A stretch of DNA of 64,000 nt from Elizabethkingia meningoseptica_A (GTDB lineage: Bacteria; Bacteroidota; Bacteroidia; Flavobacteriales; Weeksellaceae). Positions 41,767-50,328 of the stretch are shown in pieces. Both the position numbers and the translations under genes were made by a program. The notes under the pieces were generated by a model. That model did not search any database. It saw only the letters and a list, made by a program, of their open reading frames with translations, and was not told where the DNA came from. Position 1 is the stretch's first letter. Each line of letters begins with the position of its first letter. The stretch covers positions 248,001 through 312,000 of the forward strand of contig NZ_JBJDLK010000002.1 of assembly GCF_045762675.1 (NCBI RefSeq), read 5' to 3'.

Positions 41767-42774
41767 ATGAATACGAAAGAATTGCAGGAATACCATGACA
41801 GATTCGATGTGATCAGATCCATGGACAGTTTTGTGTCAGAGGCCGTTGACAATAAATTATTAGATCCGGATGACTGCTGGCAACCCACAGATTTTTTACC
41901 TGATATGGAGAAAGAAGATGCTCTGGATGAGGTTAAGAAGTTGCGTGAAAGAGCTGCTAATATTCCCAATACTGTAATTACCTCATTAGTAGGAAATATG
42001 ATCACTGAAGAGGCCTTGCCGAGTTATCAGACTTATTTCAGCTTAATTTTCAATGAAGATAAAGAAGTAACTTCTGATAAAGGATGGGCAAGATGGTCCA
42101 GAGCCTGGACTGCTGAAGAAAACCGTCACGGCGATCTTCTTAATAAATATCTGTATTTAAGCGGACGTTGTGATATGAAAAAAGTGGAACAAACGATCCA
42201 CCGTCTTATTTATAACGGATTCGATCCGGATGCTGAAAAAGACCCGTATCAGTCTATCATTTATACTTCCTTCCAGGAAAGAGCTACAAAAATATCTCAC
42301 GTAAACACAGGTAAACTTGCAGATAAAGCCGGTGACACTGTATTATCCAGAATATGTAAGCAGATTGCCGGAGATGAAGCAAGACATGAGAATGCATACA
42401 AGTCGTTTATGACCGAAATTTTCAAAAAAGATCCTAACGGAGCTATTGCGGCGTTTGAGAAAATGATGCGTAAGCAGATTTCTATGCCTGCTATGTTAAT
42501 GGATGATCAGGAATCAAAGAGCAATATCTTTATTGACTTCTCTGCGATCACTCAGAAAATTGGTGTTTATACAACCTGGGATTATGCTGCTATTATTGAT
42601 CACCTTGTGAAATACTGGAAAATAGAAACCTTAACCGGATTACAGGATGGTTTCACAAAAGCTCAGGATTATTTATGCAGACTTTCTGACCGTTATAAAA
42701 GGATTGCTGAAAGAATGAAAGTTCCGGAGGAAATAAACCTACACTGGTTAAGTAACCCTAAATTCTCATTCTAA
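41767..42774 (+). CDS. Acyl-ACP desaturase (soluble di-iron, fatty acid desaturase type 2)
   Basis: A 335-residue soluble protein. The two di-iron motifs are EENRHGD near residue 118 and DEARHENAY near 205, the ExxH pairs of plant-type stearoyl-ACP desaturases. A further Glu ligand is in NMITEEALPSYQTYF near 80. It introduces a double bond into acyl-ACP and so sets membrane lipid fluidity. It stands alone with its own promoter and terminator. Start ATG 41767. Confidence 0.93.
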   Translation: MNTKELQEYHDRFDVIRSMDSFVSEAVDNKLLDPDDCWQPTDFLPDMEKEDALDEVKKLRERAANIPNTVITSLVGNMITEEALPSYQTYFSLIFNEDKEVTSDKGWARWSRAWTAEENRHGDLLNKYLYLSGRCDMKKVEQTIHRLIYNGFDPDAEKDPYQSIIYTSFQERATKISHVNTGKLADKAGDTVLSRICKQIAGDEARHENAYKSFMTEIFKKDPNGAIAAFEKMMRKQISMPAMLMDDQESKSNIFIDFSAITQKIGVYTTWDYAAIIDHLVKYWKIETLTGLQDGFTKAQDYLCRLSDRYKRIAERMKVPEEINLHWLSNPKFSF

Positions 42775-42787
42775 TTACCGAAATAAA

Positions 42788-42814
42788 AAATGCAACTTCA
42801 AAAGAGTTGCATTT
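42788..42814. terminator. Bidirectional terminator between desaturase and glutathione peroxidase genes
   Basis: AAATGCAACT (42788-42797) and AGTTGCATTT (42805-42814) form a perfect 10-bp stem with a 7-nt loop, flanked by A- and T-runs. Confidence 0.85.
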
Positions 42815-42837
42815 TTATTATTCAATATCCTAGATTT

Positions 42838-43371
42838 TTATTTCAGGTATTTTACGATTGCTTCGTCAGTAGGTTTTACTTTGCTGGGAAAAGAGTTAAT
42901 TAATTTTCCTTTCTCATCTAACAGAAACTTGGTAAAGTTCCATGCAATATCTGTGTCTTTAACACCATTCTGTTTCTTGTCAGTAAGAAACTTAAAGATC
43001 GGTGCAATATCCTCTCCTTTTACAGAAACTTTAGCTGCCATAGGGAAAGATACTCCATAGTTAGCTTCGCAGAAGCTATGAATATCTTCGTTTGTTCCCG
43101 GCTCCTGCTGTCCGAAGTTATTAGCCGGAAAGCCTACAATAACCAATTTGTCTTTATAATCCTGATAAATCTTTTCCAGGTCTGCATACTGTGGCGTAAA
43201 TCCACACTTAGAAGCTGTGTTTACTACAAGAATCTTTTTTCCTTTAAACTTGGAAAAATCGATCTCATCACCAGTAAGCCCTTCTACTTTGAAGCTATAA
43301 ATACTTTTGCTCTGTGCCGTAATAAACAGTACACCTGCTATAGACAATGCAAATAATAAGAACTTTTTCAT
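42838..43371 (-). CDS. Secreted glutathione-peroxidase-family protein
   Basis: A 177-residue thioredoxin-fold peroxidase with a signal peptide (MKKFLLFALSIAGVLFITAQ), so periplasmic. The peroxidatic Cys is in VNTASKCGFTPQY near 53; GFPANNFGQQEPG near 81 carries the Gln and WNFTKFLLDE near 145 the Trp of the catalytic group. It is a cysteine, not selenocysteine, type, and probably uses thioredoxin-like reductants. Start ATG 43371. Confidence 0.94.
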   Translation of the reverse strand: MKKFLLFALSIAGVLFITAQSKSIYSFKVEGLTGDEIDFSKFKGKKILVVNTASKCGFTPQYADLEKIYQDYKDKLVIVGFPANNFGQQEPGTNEDIHSFCEANYGVSFPMAAKVSVKGEDIAPIFKFLTDKKQNGVKDTDIAWNFTKFLLDEKGKLINSFPSKVKPTDEAIVKYLK

Positions 43372-43468
43372 CCGTATATTATTTTAGATATGGCCGGATA
43401 GAGCTTGCATGATAATTTCCATCCGTACAGTTATAATTAACGAATCATGCCCGTTTTATAATAATGTT

Positions 43469-44131
43469 CTAAAATTTGAATGTATTATTAGGAAATACCT
43501 TATTCACTTCGATCTTGTTAAATAATAATACATAGTCTCCTTCTTTTTTCTGGGATGAAGATTCAATTCTGAAAGGCATTAATAAATTTCCAACTTTACG
43601 ATAATCGTAATAGGTAAGAATATCTGTTTTATTAATTTCCCTTACCAGCATATACGTGTTAACATCGAAATAATAAATCGTTTTATTAACGTTCTTCACC
43701 AGCTCTATCTTATAGCAATCTACATTTCCAATTTTTTCTTTTCCCAGATAATTTGCTACAAAACCCTTTGAGTCGTAATCTATAAAATCGGTATCAAAAC
43801 TTTCTGCCACATAATCTTTTACTTCTACCAGCTTGTTGGTTGCAAAGTTCATAGAATAACCTTTTTCACCGTCAAATCCTTCAATAGCATATTCTTTTCC
43901 TTTTATGGTAAAAGTTGTTTTCTTAAGATTAGGTCTTTGCTGAAATATCTTCACCGGATATTCTTCATTAACTCCCAAAACAACTTTTCCCTGTAACATA
44001 ATAGAGTTAAGGAGTTTCCACTGTGTTAAACCTCCCGTACCCTGAATGTTTTTTTCAATAATCTGTTCTGCTGTCTGGGCGAAAAACATCTGACAAACAC
44101 CAATAAGTACAACTAAAATAAGTTTCTTCAT
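43469..44131 (-). CDS. LolA-like secreted protein (outer membrane lipoprotein-sorting type)
   Basis: A 220-residue protein with a signal peptide (MKKLILVVLIGVCQMFFAQ). The mature part is a single half-barrel of antiparallel strands of the LolA/LppX type (KTTFTIKGKEYAIEGFDGEK near 72, CYKIELVKN near 147, TIYYFDVNTYMLVREINKTD near 157). It lacks the residues that would show it to be the true LolA chaperone. It follows kdsB by 33 bp on the same strand. Lipid or lipoprotein transport is a guess from fold alone. Confidence 0.75.
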   Translation of the reverse strand: MKKLILVVLIGVCQMFFAQTAEQIIEKNIQGTGGLTQWKLLNSIMLQGKVVLGVNEEYPVKIFQQRPNLKKTTFTIKGKEYAIEGFDGEKGYSMNFATNKLVEVKDYVAESFDTDFIDYDSKGFVANYLGKEKIGNVDCYKIELVKNVNKTIYYFDVNTYMLVREINKTDILTYYDYRKVGNLLMPFRIESSSQKKEGDYVLLFNKIEVNKVFPNNTFKF

Positions 44132-44164
44132 AAATATTTTTAAAATTAATATTTCCGGAGATTA

Positions 44165-44896
44165 TTATTTGCCTGCAATAATCTCTTTCGCTTTTTTCAA
44201 ATCATCGGGAGTATCTATTCCTACACCGATGAAATCTGTTTCCAGAAGTTTGATCTTCATTCCGTATTCCAGATATCTTATGCATTCTATTTTCTCTGCT
44301 ATCTCCAGCGGTTCTTGCTGCAGCCCTGCAAAATCTAATAATGCCTGCTTCCTAAAAGCATAAACGCCAATATGCTTAAAATATTCTGTTTTTACAGATT
44401 CTTCTCTTGGATAAGGAATCACTGAACGACTAAAGTAAAGTGCAAATCCGTTGTTATCCGTAATTACTTTCACATTATTAGGATTCTGAACTTCATCAAA
44501 ATGCTGAAGTTTTATTTTCAGCGAAGCTAGTGAAATTTCAGCATTAGGATCATTTTCAAATACTTTGATCAACTGACTCAGCGGTTCTTTTTTCAGGAAG
44601 GGTTCATCCCCCTGAACGTTAATCACAATATCGCAATCGATATTCTGAACCGCTTCTGCTATCCTGTCACTTCCGGTTTCATGCTCACCTGTCATCACAG
44701 CTTTGCCTCCGTTTCGGGTTACTTCTTCAAAGATAATTTCCGAATCTGTAGCCACAAAAACATCATCGAACAAACCTGTTTCTTCAACATTTTTATAGGT
44801 TGTAGAGATTACAGTTTTGTCCTCCAGCATTTCCATTAGTTTTCCCGGAAATCTGGTAGAATTATACCGTGCAGGAATAACTGCGATTACTTTCAT
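44165..44896 (-). CDS. kdsB: 3-deoxy-manno-octulosonate cytidylyltransferase (CMP-Kdo synthetase)
   Basis: Activates Kdo with CTP for transfer to lipid A. The 243-residue protein has IPARYNSTRFPGKLMEML near residue 6, the NVQGDEPFLKK motif near 93 and YPREESVKTEYFKHIGVYAF near 157. Length is usual. It is the third Kdo gene in this window. Start ATG 44896, 31 bp before the stop of the four-helix-bundle gene with a 7-bp array between. Confidence 0.97.
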   Translation of the reverse strand: MKVIAVIPARYNSTRFPGKLMEMLEDKTVISTTYKNVEETGLFDDVFVATDSEIIFEEVTRNGGKAVMTGEHETGSDRIAEAVQNIDCDIVINVQGDEPFLKKEPLSQLIKVFENDPNAEISLASLKIKLQHFDEVQNPNNVKVITDNNGFALYFSRSVIPYPREESVKTEYFKHIGVYAFRKQALLDFAGLQQEPLEIAEKIECIRYLEYGMKIKLLETDFIGVGIDTPDDLKKAKEIIAGK

Positions 44897-44903
44897 GTTT
44901 TAA

Positions 44904-44931
44904 AGTTATAAATTATGAGTTATAAGTTATG
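44904..44931. repeat. 7-bp periodic array at the 3' end of the four-helix-bundle gene
   Basis: AGTTATA, AATTATG, AGTTATA and AGTTATG follow without gaps, running into the last codons of the four-helix-bundle gene. It is the inverse of the array at 45281-45315. Confidence 0.8.
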
Positions 44932-45283
44932 AGTTCTTTTTGCTTGTGATAATGATACTTCTAATAATTTTAAGTAATTCCAATGCTCCGGAATGTAAGT
45001 TGATGAAGTCAGATTCTTCCATATAGTCGGTTGCTTTTAACAGCTCTAACCAATAAATGGTTTCATCACACTCTTTCTGAGCAATTGAAAGTTTATGAAT
45101 GAAATCGGCTCTACTTTGTCCATTCAGAGCTTCTCTGACATTTGCACCTATAGAGGTTCCCGAACGCATAATTTGTCTAGAAATTATAAATTCTTTCTTT
45201 TCTGTAGTAAATCTCTTATAAAAATTTACAATGCAAATAGCAAACTCAAAACTCTTCTGTCCAATAATACTGTTTTCACTCAT
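44927..45283 (-). CDS. Four-helix-bundle protein (23S rRNA-IVP/Avd-like family)
   Basis: A 118-residue all-helical protein: FAICIVNFYKRFTTEKKEF, then the family signature ISRQIMRSGTSIGANVREAL near 34-53, then FIHKLSIAQKECDETIYWLE near 61-80 and a last helix. Relatives are found inside intervening sequences of 23S rRNA genes and as accessory proteins of diversity-generating retroelements, but also, as here, as free-standing genes. No reverse transcriptase or template repeat is present. Both ends are bordered by 7-bp repeat arrays in opposite orientation; the start codon CAT (45281-45283) is inside one of them. Confidence 0.9.
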   Translation of the reverse strand: MSENSIIGQKSFEFAICIVNFYKRFTTEKKEFIISRQIMRSGTSIGANVREALNGQSRADFIHKLSIAQKECDETIYWLELLKATDYMEESDFINLHSGALELLKIIRSIIITSKKNS

Positions 45284-45315
45284 AACTCATAACTCATCAT
45301 TCATAACTTATAACT
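45281..45315. repeat. 7-bp periodic array at the 5' end of the four-helix-bundle gene
   Basis: CATAACT, CATAACT, CATCATT, CATAACT and TATAACT are contiguous. CATAACT is the reverse complement of AGTTATG at the other end of the gene. Confidence 0.85.
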
Positions 45316-45322
45316 AAATATA

Positions 45323-46576
45323 TTATATTAATTTAGCAAGAGCCTGCTCCAGTTTTGGAAGCATCACTTTAATTTCATCAACTGATAATCCTCCTACAGA
45401 TGCACGGAACCAAGGTTCTGTAACTTCACATCCGAATGCCGAGAATGGCACTAATGCTACGCCACCTTCCTGAATAAGAAAAAACACCAAATCAGAAGAG
45501 TTTTCTATTTTAGTTCCGTCCGGCTTTGTTTTACCGATAAAATCCAATTTAATGGTAAGGTATAATGCACCCATTGGCTGGATACTTTCTACAGCCAGTC
45601 CTTTATTTTTAAGCTCCTGAATTCCCTCGTGAAGAACTTTTAAGCTTTCCTGCAGTTTTCCTTTGAAGTCAACTACAAAATTATTTACATTTTCAGGTGT
45701 TTCGTAGAATTTCGCTGTTGCTTCCTGTTCCGGTTTTGGTGCCCATGCTCCTACGTGTGTTAACAATGCTGCCATTTTACTCATAATATGAGTTGGGCCA
45801 AAGCCCCATCCTACACGTACGCCGGTTGCTGCCAGACATTTGGAAATACCATCGATATAAATCGTATATTCTTTCATTTCCGGGAATAAAGAAACCGGAT
45901 CAAAATGATCAGCATCAAAAGTAAGATTAGAATAAATCTGATCATACATTAAGTACAATGGCTTCTCATCTGCTCCACGTTTTTTATTTTCCTCAAGTAC
46001 CATCTGACAGATATCTGAAAGCTGTTCTTTGGTAAACATTGTCCCTGTTGGGTTAAGTGGTGAACATAAAGCCAATAGTACCGCTCCGGATAAATGAGGT
46101 CTTAAATCATCTGCTGTCGGCAGAAAGTTGTTTTCCTGAGTTGTTTTTACTTCTACAGCATTAGCTGAAGTAAGGTATGCATAGTGATTATTGTTCCATG
46201 AAGGTGTAGGATAAATAACTTTATCTCCTTCATCAACAATTGTTTTATAAACCGCATAAATTAAAGGGCGGGAACCTGCTGTAATCAATATATCACCAGG
46301 CGCATAATCCAATCCCCATCTTGTTTTCAGATCGTTTGAAACTGCCGTTCTTAAACCTAAAAGTCCGTTTGCAGGCGGATAGTTGGTCAGGTTATTCTGG
46401 TAAGCTTTCTGAATTTCATCTTTTAATCCTGCCGGTATAGGATAAATATTAGAGTTTAAATCTCCAATGGTAAGGTTAGCGATTTCAGCACCTTTGGCTT
46501 TCATATCGTTAACTTCATTACCTATTTTTACAATTTCTGAGCCTATAAGATTTGCGGCTAGTTTTGATACTTTCAT
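45323..46576 (-). CDS. PLP-dependent aminotransferase, class I/II
   Basis: A 417-residue fold-type I aminotransferase of aspartate-aminotransferase type: IGDLNSNIYPIPAGLKDEIQ near 37, NYPPANGLLGLRTAVSNDL near 64, LCSPLNPTGTMF near 170, the PLP lysine in YIDGISKCLAATGVRVGWGF near 245, and WFRASVGGLS near the end with the carboxylate-binding Arg. The substrate is not certain. It is the last gene of a closely packed run that starts at DUF4199, 9 bp after the small membrane protein. Confidence 0.9.
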   Translation of the reverse strand: MKVSKLAANLIGSEIVKIGNEVNDMKAKGAEIANLTIGDLNSNIYPIPAGLKDEIQKAYQNNLTNYPPANGLLGLRTAVSNDLKTRWGLDYAPGDILITAGSRPLIYAVYKTIVDEGDKVIYPTPSWNNNHYAYLTSANAVEVKTTQENNFLPTADDLRPHLSGAVLLALCSPLNPTGTMFTKEQLSDICQMVLEENKKRGADEKPLYLMYDQIYSNLTFDADHFDPVSLFPEMKEYTIYIDGISKCLAATGVRVGWGFGPTHIMSKMAALLTHVGAWAPKPEQEATAKFYETPENVNNFVVDFKGKLQESLKVLHEGIQELKNKGLAVESIQPMGALYLTIKLDFIGKTKPDGTKIENSSDLVFFLIQEGGVALVPFSAFGCEVTEPWFRASVGGLSVDEIKVMLPKLEQALAKLI

Positions 46577-46585
46577 TTTAGTAAT

Positions 46586-46900
46586 TTATGAACGGGTATT
46601 TATTCTTTGAATATTAGCATTACTTTGGCTTGCAGCAATAGTTCCCCAGATAATGCAAACAGGCCATGTTATAAAAAGACCGAAACCAAAGGTAACAATC
46701 GCTATTATAATGGATAAGAAGAACATAATAATTCCACCTGCAACTGTAGAATACAGCATACCCAACGGACCGAAAAAGAATGTTAATATAAACGCCAGAC
46801 CTACACTTTTACGGTTTTGTACAATAATAACCTGGCTAGGTTTGGTTTGTACATTATTTACGGGTACTATAATCTCAGTTTCAGATGTTTTATTTTCCAT
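46586..46900 (-). CDS. Small membrane protein with two hydrophobic segments
   Basis: A 104-residue protein: a polar N-terminal 32 residues, then VGLAFILTFFFGPLGMLYST and GGIIMFFLSIIIAIVTFGFG plus LFITWPVCIIWGTIAA, giving two or three membrane helices with a short turn. The pattern resembles TM2-type proteins, with FFFGPLGMLYS at the turn. Function unknown. It sits 1 bp after the phosphohexomutase and 9 bp before the aminotransferase, so translation is likely coupled. Confidence 0.75.
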   Translation of the reverse strand: MENKTSETEIIVPVNNVQTKPSQVIIVQNRKSVGLAFILTFFFGPLGMLYSTVAGGIIMFFLSIIIAIVTFGFGLFITWPVCIIWGTIAASQSNANIQRINTRS

Positions 46901-46901
46901 A

Positions 46902-48617
46902 TCAGACTAATTTTAAATCTGCTTTGATCTGCTGGATTTTATCTTCCAGTGATACTAATTTATCTTTAAAATCCTGTTCTGAAGCAATCTGATCTTTTAC
47001 AGAAACATAGAACTTAATTTTTGGTTCTGTTCCAGAAGGGCGAATACAAACTTTGGTACCATCTTCTGTGTAGTAAATTAATACATTGGATTTAGGAATA
47101 TCATCCATTACTTTTTTCTCATTCGTGGAGATATTTAAACAAGTCTGTTCCTGGAAGTCTTTTACTTCTGCTACTGCAGAACCTGCTAAAGTTTTTGGTG
47201 GAGACTGACGGAAGTCCGTCATCATCTGTTTGATTTGCTCTGCACCGTCTTTTCCTTTTTTGGTAATATTTACTAAACCTTCATAGTACATTCCAAGGTC
47301 TTTATAAATATCTATAAGATACTGATAAACAGTTTTACCGTTTGCTTTACACCATGCTGCAACTTCACAGGCTAAAAGAATACTTCCGCAAGAATCTTTA
47401 TCACGAACAAAATCTCCGGTCATAAATCCGAAACTTTCTTCTCCACCGCATACAAATTTCTCTGTACCCTCAGCTTCTCGGATCATCTTACCAATCCATT
47501 TAAATCCTGTTAAACCAACTTTGCAGTCTACGCCGAATTTTTCAGCAATAGCATAGAAAATATCAGATGTTACAATAGTGGAACCAATGAATTCTTTTCC
47601 GGTAATTTTACCTTGTTTTTTCCATTGATCAAGAATGTAGTACGTTAAGAATGTGTTGGTCTGGTTACCGTTAAGTAACTGCATTTCTCCATCAAGATTT
47701 CTTACTGCAATACCTAATCTGTCACCATCCGGATCAGTTCCTATTACAATATCGGCATTAGTCACTTTAGCAAGATCCATCGCCATAGAAAGCGCTGCCG
47801 GTTCTTCCGGGTTCGGAGAATCCACCGTCGGGAAATTCCCGCTTGGAATCATTTGCTCGGAAACTAAATCTACTCTGCTAAAGCCTGCTTTTGCAAGTGC
47901 CTTGGGAACAGTTGTGTAAGTTGTTCCGTGAATAGAAGTGAAAACAATATTCAACAAATCCCTTCCTACATTCTGATATAGTGAATTTTCTATACAGGCA
48001 TCAATATATACATCATCCTGCTCAGGACCAATCCATTCAATTAAATCATCGTTTCCGTTGAATTTAATCTCATTGAATTGTGTTTTTTCTACTTCTGCAA
48101 TAATTCCGTTATCGTGTGGCGGAACAACTTGTGCACCATCATTCCAGTATACTTTATAACCATTATATTCCGGCGGGTTATGTGAAGCGGTAAGTACAAT
48201 ACCTGCATTACATTTCTTATCTCTTACCGTAAAGGATAATTCCGGAGTTGGTCTGTGTTCTTTAAATAATAGAACTTTAATACCATTTGCCGTTAATACA
48301 TCTGTTACTAATTTTCCAAATTCCGGAGAATTATGACGCACATCATAAGCAATGGCTACTTTTATTGCTTCACCCGGAAATTGCTGATGAAGATAATTTG
48401 CCAGACCTTGTGTAGCCTGTCCTAATGTATATTTATTTAAACGGTTGGTTCCTACGCCCATAATTCCGCGCATACCTCCCGTTCCAAATTCCAGATTCTT
48501 ATAAAAAGCATCATCCAGCTCTGCCGGATTATTATCTATTAATGCCTGAACTTCTTTTTTTGTTTCATCATCGAAACCTTCTCCTAGCCACAACTTAGCT
48601 TTATCTAAAGACGTCAT
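46902..48617 (-). CDS. Phosphoglucomutase/phosphomannomutase-family phosphohexomutase
   Basis: A 571-residue alpha-D-phosphohexomutase of the long PgcA type. The phosphoserine is in VLTASHNPPEYNGYKVYWND near 140, the Mg site is IGTDPDGDRLGIAV near 297, the sugar loop is CGGEESFGFMTGDFVRDKD near 397, and the phosphate site is CIRPSGTEPKIKFYVSV near 530. It interconverts hexose 1- and 6-phosphates for envelope sugars or glycogen. It follows the GIN-domain gene by 3 bp. Confidence 0.94.
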   Translation of the reverse strand: MTSLDKAKLWLGEGFDDETKKEVQALIDNNPAELDDAFYKNLEFGTGGMRGIMGVGTNRLNKYTLGQATQGLANYLHQQFPGEAIKVAIAYDVRHNSPEFGKLVTDVLTANGIKVLLFKEHRPTPELSFTVRDKKCNAGIVLTASHNPPEYNGYKVYWNDGAQVVPPHDNGIIAEVEKTQFNEIKFNGNDDLIEWIGPEQDDVYIDACIENSLYQNVGRDLLNIVFTSIHGTTYTTVPKALAKAGFSRVDLVSEQMIPSGNFPTVDSPNPEEPAALSMAMDLAKVTNADIVIGTDPDGDRLGIAVRNLDGEMQLLNGNQTNTFLTYYILDQWKKQGKITGKEFIGSTIVTSDIFYAIAEKFGVDCKVGLTGFKWIGKMIREAEGTEKFVCGGEESFGFMTGDFVRDKDSCGSILLACEVAAWCKANGKTVYQYLIDIYKDLGMYYEGLVNITKKGKDGAEQIKQMMTDFRQSPPKTLAGSAVAEVKDFQEQTCLNISTNEKKVMDDIPKSNVLIYYTEDGTKVCIRPSGTEPKIKFYVSVKDQIASEQDFKDKLVSLEDKIQQIKADLKLV

Positions 48618-48620
48618 ATA

Positions 48621-49322
48621 TTAAGGTTTTTGTTTTTGTTCTAATTTTGCTTTATCCTGTACTTTTATCTTTTTCTGTGGATTTCCGTAGTAAACCAATT
48701 CAGCAGTATTTCCTATATTACCGTTTAGTTCATCGTCTACAGAAAATTCTGAATAATTACCGTTCTTGGAATTGATATTCAGATTATTAATATACCAGTA
48801 AGGAGATATAATGCTGGCCGTATCACTGATGGCAACAGTAGCATCCAGTGTTCTTCCCAGAAGATTTGCTTTTGCTTTATTCGTCATGGTTACATCGGCC
48901 TTATTAGCCAATACCGATCCCATAAACTTTGCATTATCTTTAATTTTAAGGCGAAATACCGGAACAGAAACCTGGCTGGATATTGTAAGATCCGTGGAAT
49001 CTGCCATGGCAATACTTTCCAGATTGCCTGGAGAATATAGGGTGATATTATAAAAATCCACCCCTTCCGTTTTACTTTTTTCCGAAATAAAAAGAGTTTT
49101 ATCTTTTACTTCTATCTTAAGATTATCGAATACATTCGGATAGGTTTCTACTGAAACCATATTTTTAGGATTCTGTACATAGAAAACTTTAAATTTCCCG
49201 TTCAGATCCAGTTTGTTAAAGTCCTGAATACTTACATCTTTTGTAGCAATTTCACCTTTTGGTTTCACTTTGGAACATGAGGCAAGAGTCACTACAAGAA
49301 ATATATAAAGCAAATTTTTCAT
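48621..49322 (-). CDS. GIN-domain (DUF2807) lipoprotein
   Basis: A 233-residue protein with a lipoprotein signal peptide (MKNLLYIFLVVTLASCSK, lipid Cys at 16). The mature part is a repeated beta-helix-like DUF2807 (putative auto-transporter adhesin head, GIN) fold: VQDFNKLDLNGKFK-type opening near 33, then LESIAMADSTDLTISSQVSV, DNAKFMGSVLANKADVTMTN and AKANLLGRTLDATVAISDTA in series. Function in Bacteroidota is not settled. It lies 40 bp after the GT2 gene. Confidence 0.88.
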   Translation of the reverse strand: MKNLLYIFLVVTLASCSKVKPKGEIATKDVSIQDFNKLDLNGKFKVFYVQNPKNMVSVETYPNVFDNLKIEVKDKTLFISEKSKTEGVDFYNITLYSPGNLESIAMADSTDLTISSQVSVPVFRLKIKDNAKFMGSVLANKADVTMTNKAKANLLGRTLDATVAISDTASIISPYWYINNLNINSKNGNYSEFSVDDELNGNIGNTAELVYYGNPQKKIKVQDKAKLEQKQKP

Positions 49323-49362
49323 CTGAATTAATATTTGAGTTTCAAGTTAGTTATTTTTTCAA

Positions 49363-50313
49363 TTAAATAACTTCTTCAACGTGATAATTTTTACGCTCGC
49401 GATTTGTTCTGATAAGCATTTCACCAAGGAATCCGGCAATGAAAAGCTGTGTTCCCAGAACCATCATTGTCAGGGCAATATAAAACCAAGGGTTATCTGC
49501 AATAAGATGACCATACATTCCTCTGGCAACGTCTATAAGTTTGGATACGCCCAGCCATAGTGCGGAAAGGAAACCAATAATAAACATTACGGTACCTGCA
49601 GCTCCGAAAAAGTGCATCGGACGTCCGCCAAAACGGCTAACAAACCAAAGTGTTACCAAATCCAGAAAACCACGGATAAAACGGTTCGCTCCAAACTTTG
49701 AAGTTCCGTAAGGGCGTGCCTGGTGCTGCACTTCTTTTTCAGTAATATTTTTGAATCCTGCATGTGCAGCCAATACTGGTATATAGCGGTGCATATCTCC
49801 GTAAACATCAACAGTTTTTACAACTTGTTTTCTGTAAGCTTTCAGCCCGCAATTGAAATCATGTAAAAACACGCCGGATACTTTTCTTGCCGAAGCATTA
49901 AAAAGTTTTGAAGGAATATTTTTAGTCATCACATTGTCAAAACGCTTTTTCTTCCAGCCGCTTACGATATCATAATTTCCTTCTCTGAGCTTTTCTACCA
50001 ATCCCGGAATTTCTTCAGGGAAATCCTGTAAGTCGGCATCCATTGTGATAACAACTTCACCGCTTGCTTTTTCAAAAGCAGCATGTAAAGCCTGAGACTT
50101 CCCATAATTACGGGAGAATTTTATGGCATGAACCTGTGGATAAGAGGCAGATAGCAGTTGTATAACGCCCCATGAATTATCGGTAGAACCATCGTCCACG
50201 AACCATACTTCGTAAGAATAATTATTTTCCTTACATACGTTGTTTATTCTGGAAAAAAGCTCTTCAAGAGATTGTTCTTCATTAAGAAGCGGGATAATAA
50301 TAGAAAGATCCAT
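49363..50313 (-). CDS. Glycosyltransferase family 2, polyprenyl-phosphate-sugar type
   Basis: A 316-residue protein: GT2 catalytic domain with SIIIPLLNEEQSLEELFSR at the start, VWFVDDGSTDNSW near 35, and the metal-binding MDADLQDFPEEIPGL near 93. It ends in two C-terminal membrane segments (about 232-255 and 268-290). This layout is that of DPM1/GtrB-type enzymes that load a sugar on undecaprenyl phosphate for use on the far side of the membrane. It sits 15 bp after DUF4199, a recurrent pair in Flavobacteriia. Confidence 0.92.
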   Translation of the reverse strand: MDLSIIIPLLNEEQSLEELFSRINNVCKENNYSYEVWFVDDGSTDNSWGVIQLLSASYPQVHAIKFSRNYGKSQALHAAFEKASGEVVITMDADLQDFPEEIPGLVEKLREGNYDIVSGWKKKRFDNVMTKNIPSKLFNASARKVSGVFLHDFNCGLKAYRKQVVKTVDVYGDMHRYIPVLAAHAGFKNITEKEVQHQARPYGTSKFGANRFIRGFLDLVTLWFVSRFGGRPMHFFGAAGTVMFIIGFLSALWLGVSKLIDVARGMYGHLIADNPWFYIALTMMVLGTQLFIAGFLGEMLIRTNRERKNYHVEEVI

Positions 50314-50328
50314 TCAGTATTTTTAGTT

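Noticed and set aside
44927..45283. Diversity-generating retroelement, because of the Avd-like protein
   Set aside because: No reverse transcriptase, template repeat or variable repeat was found near it.
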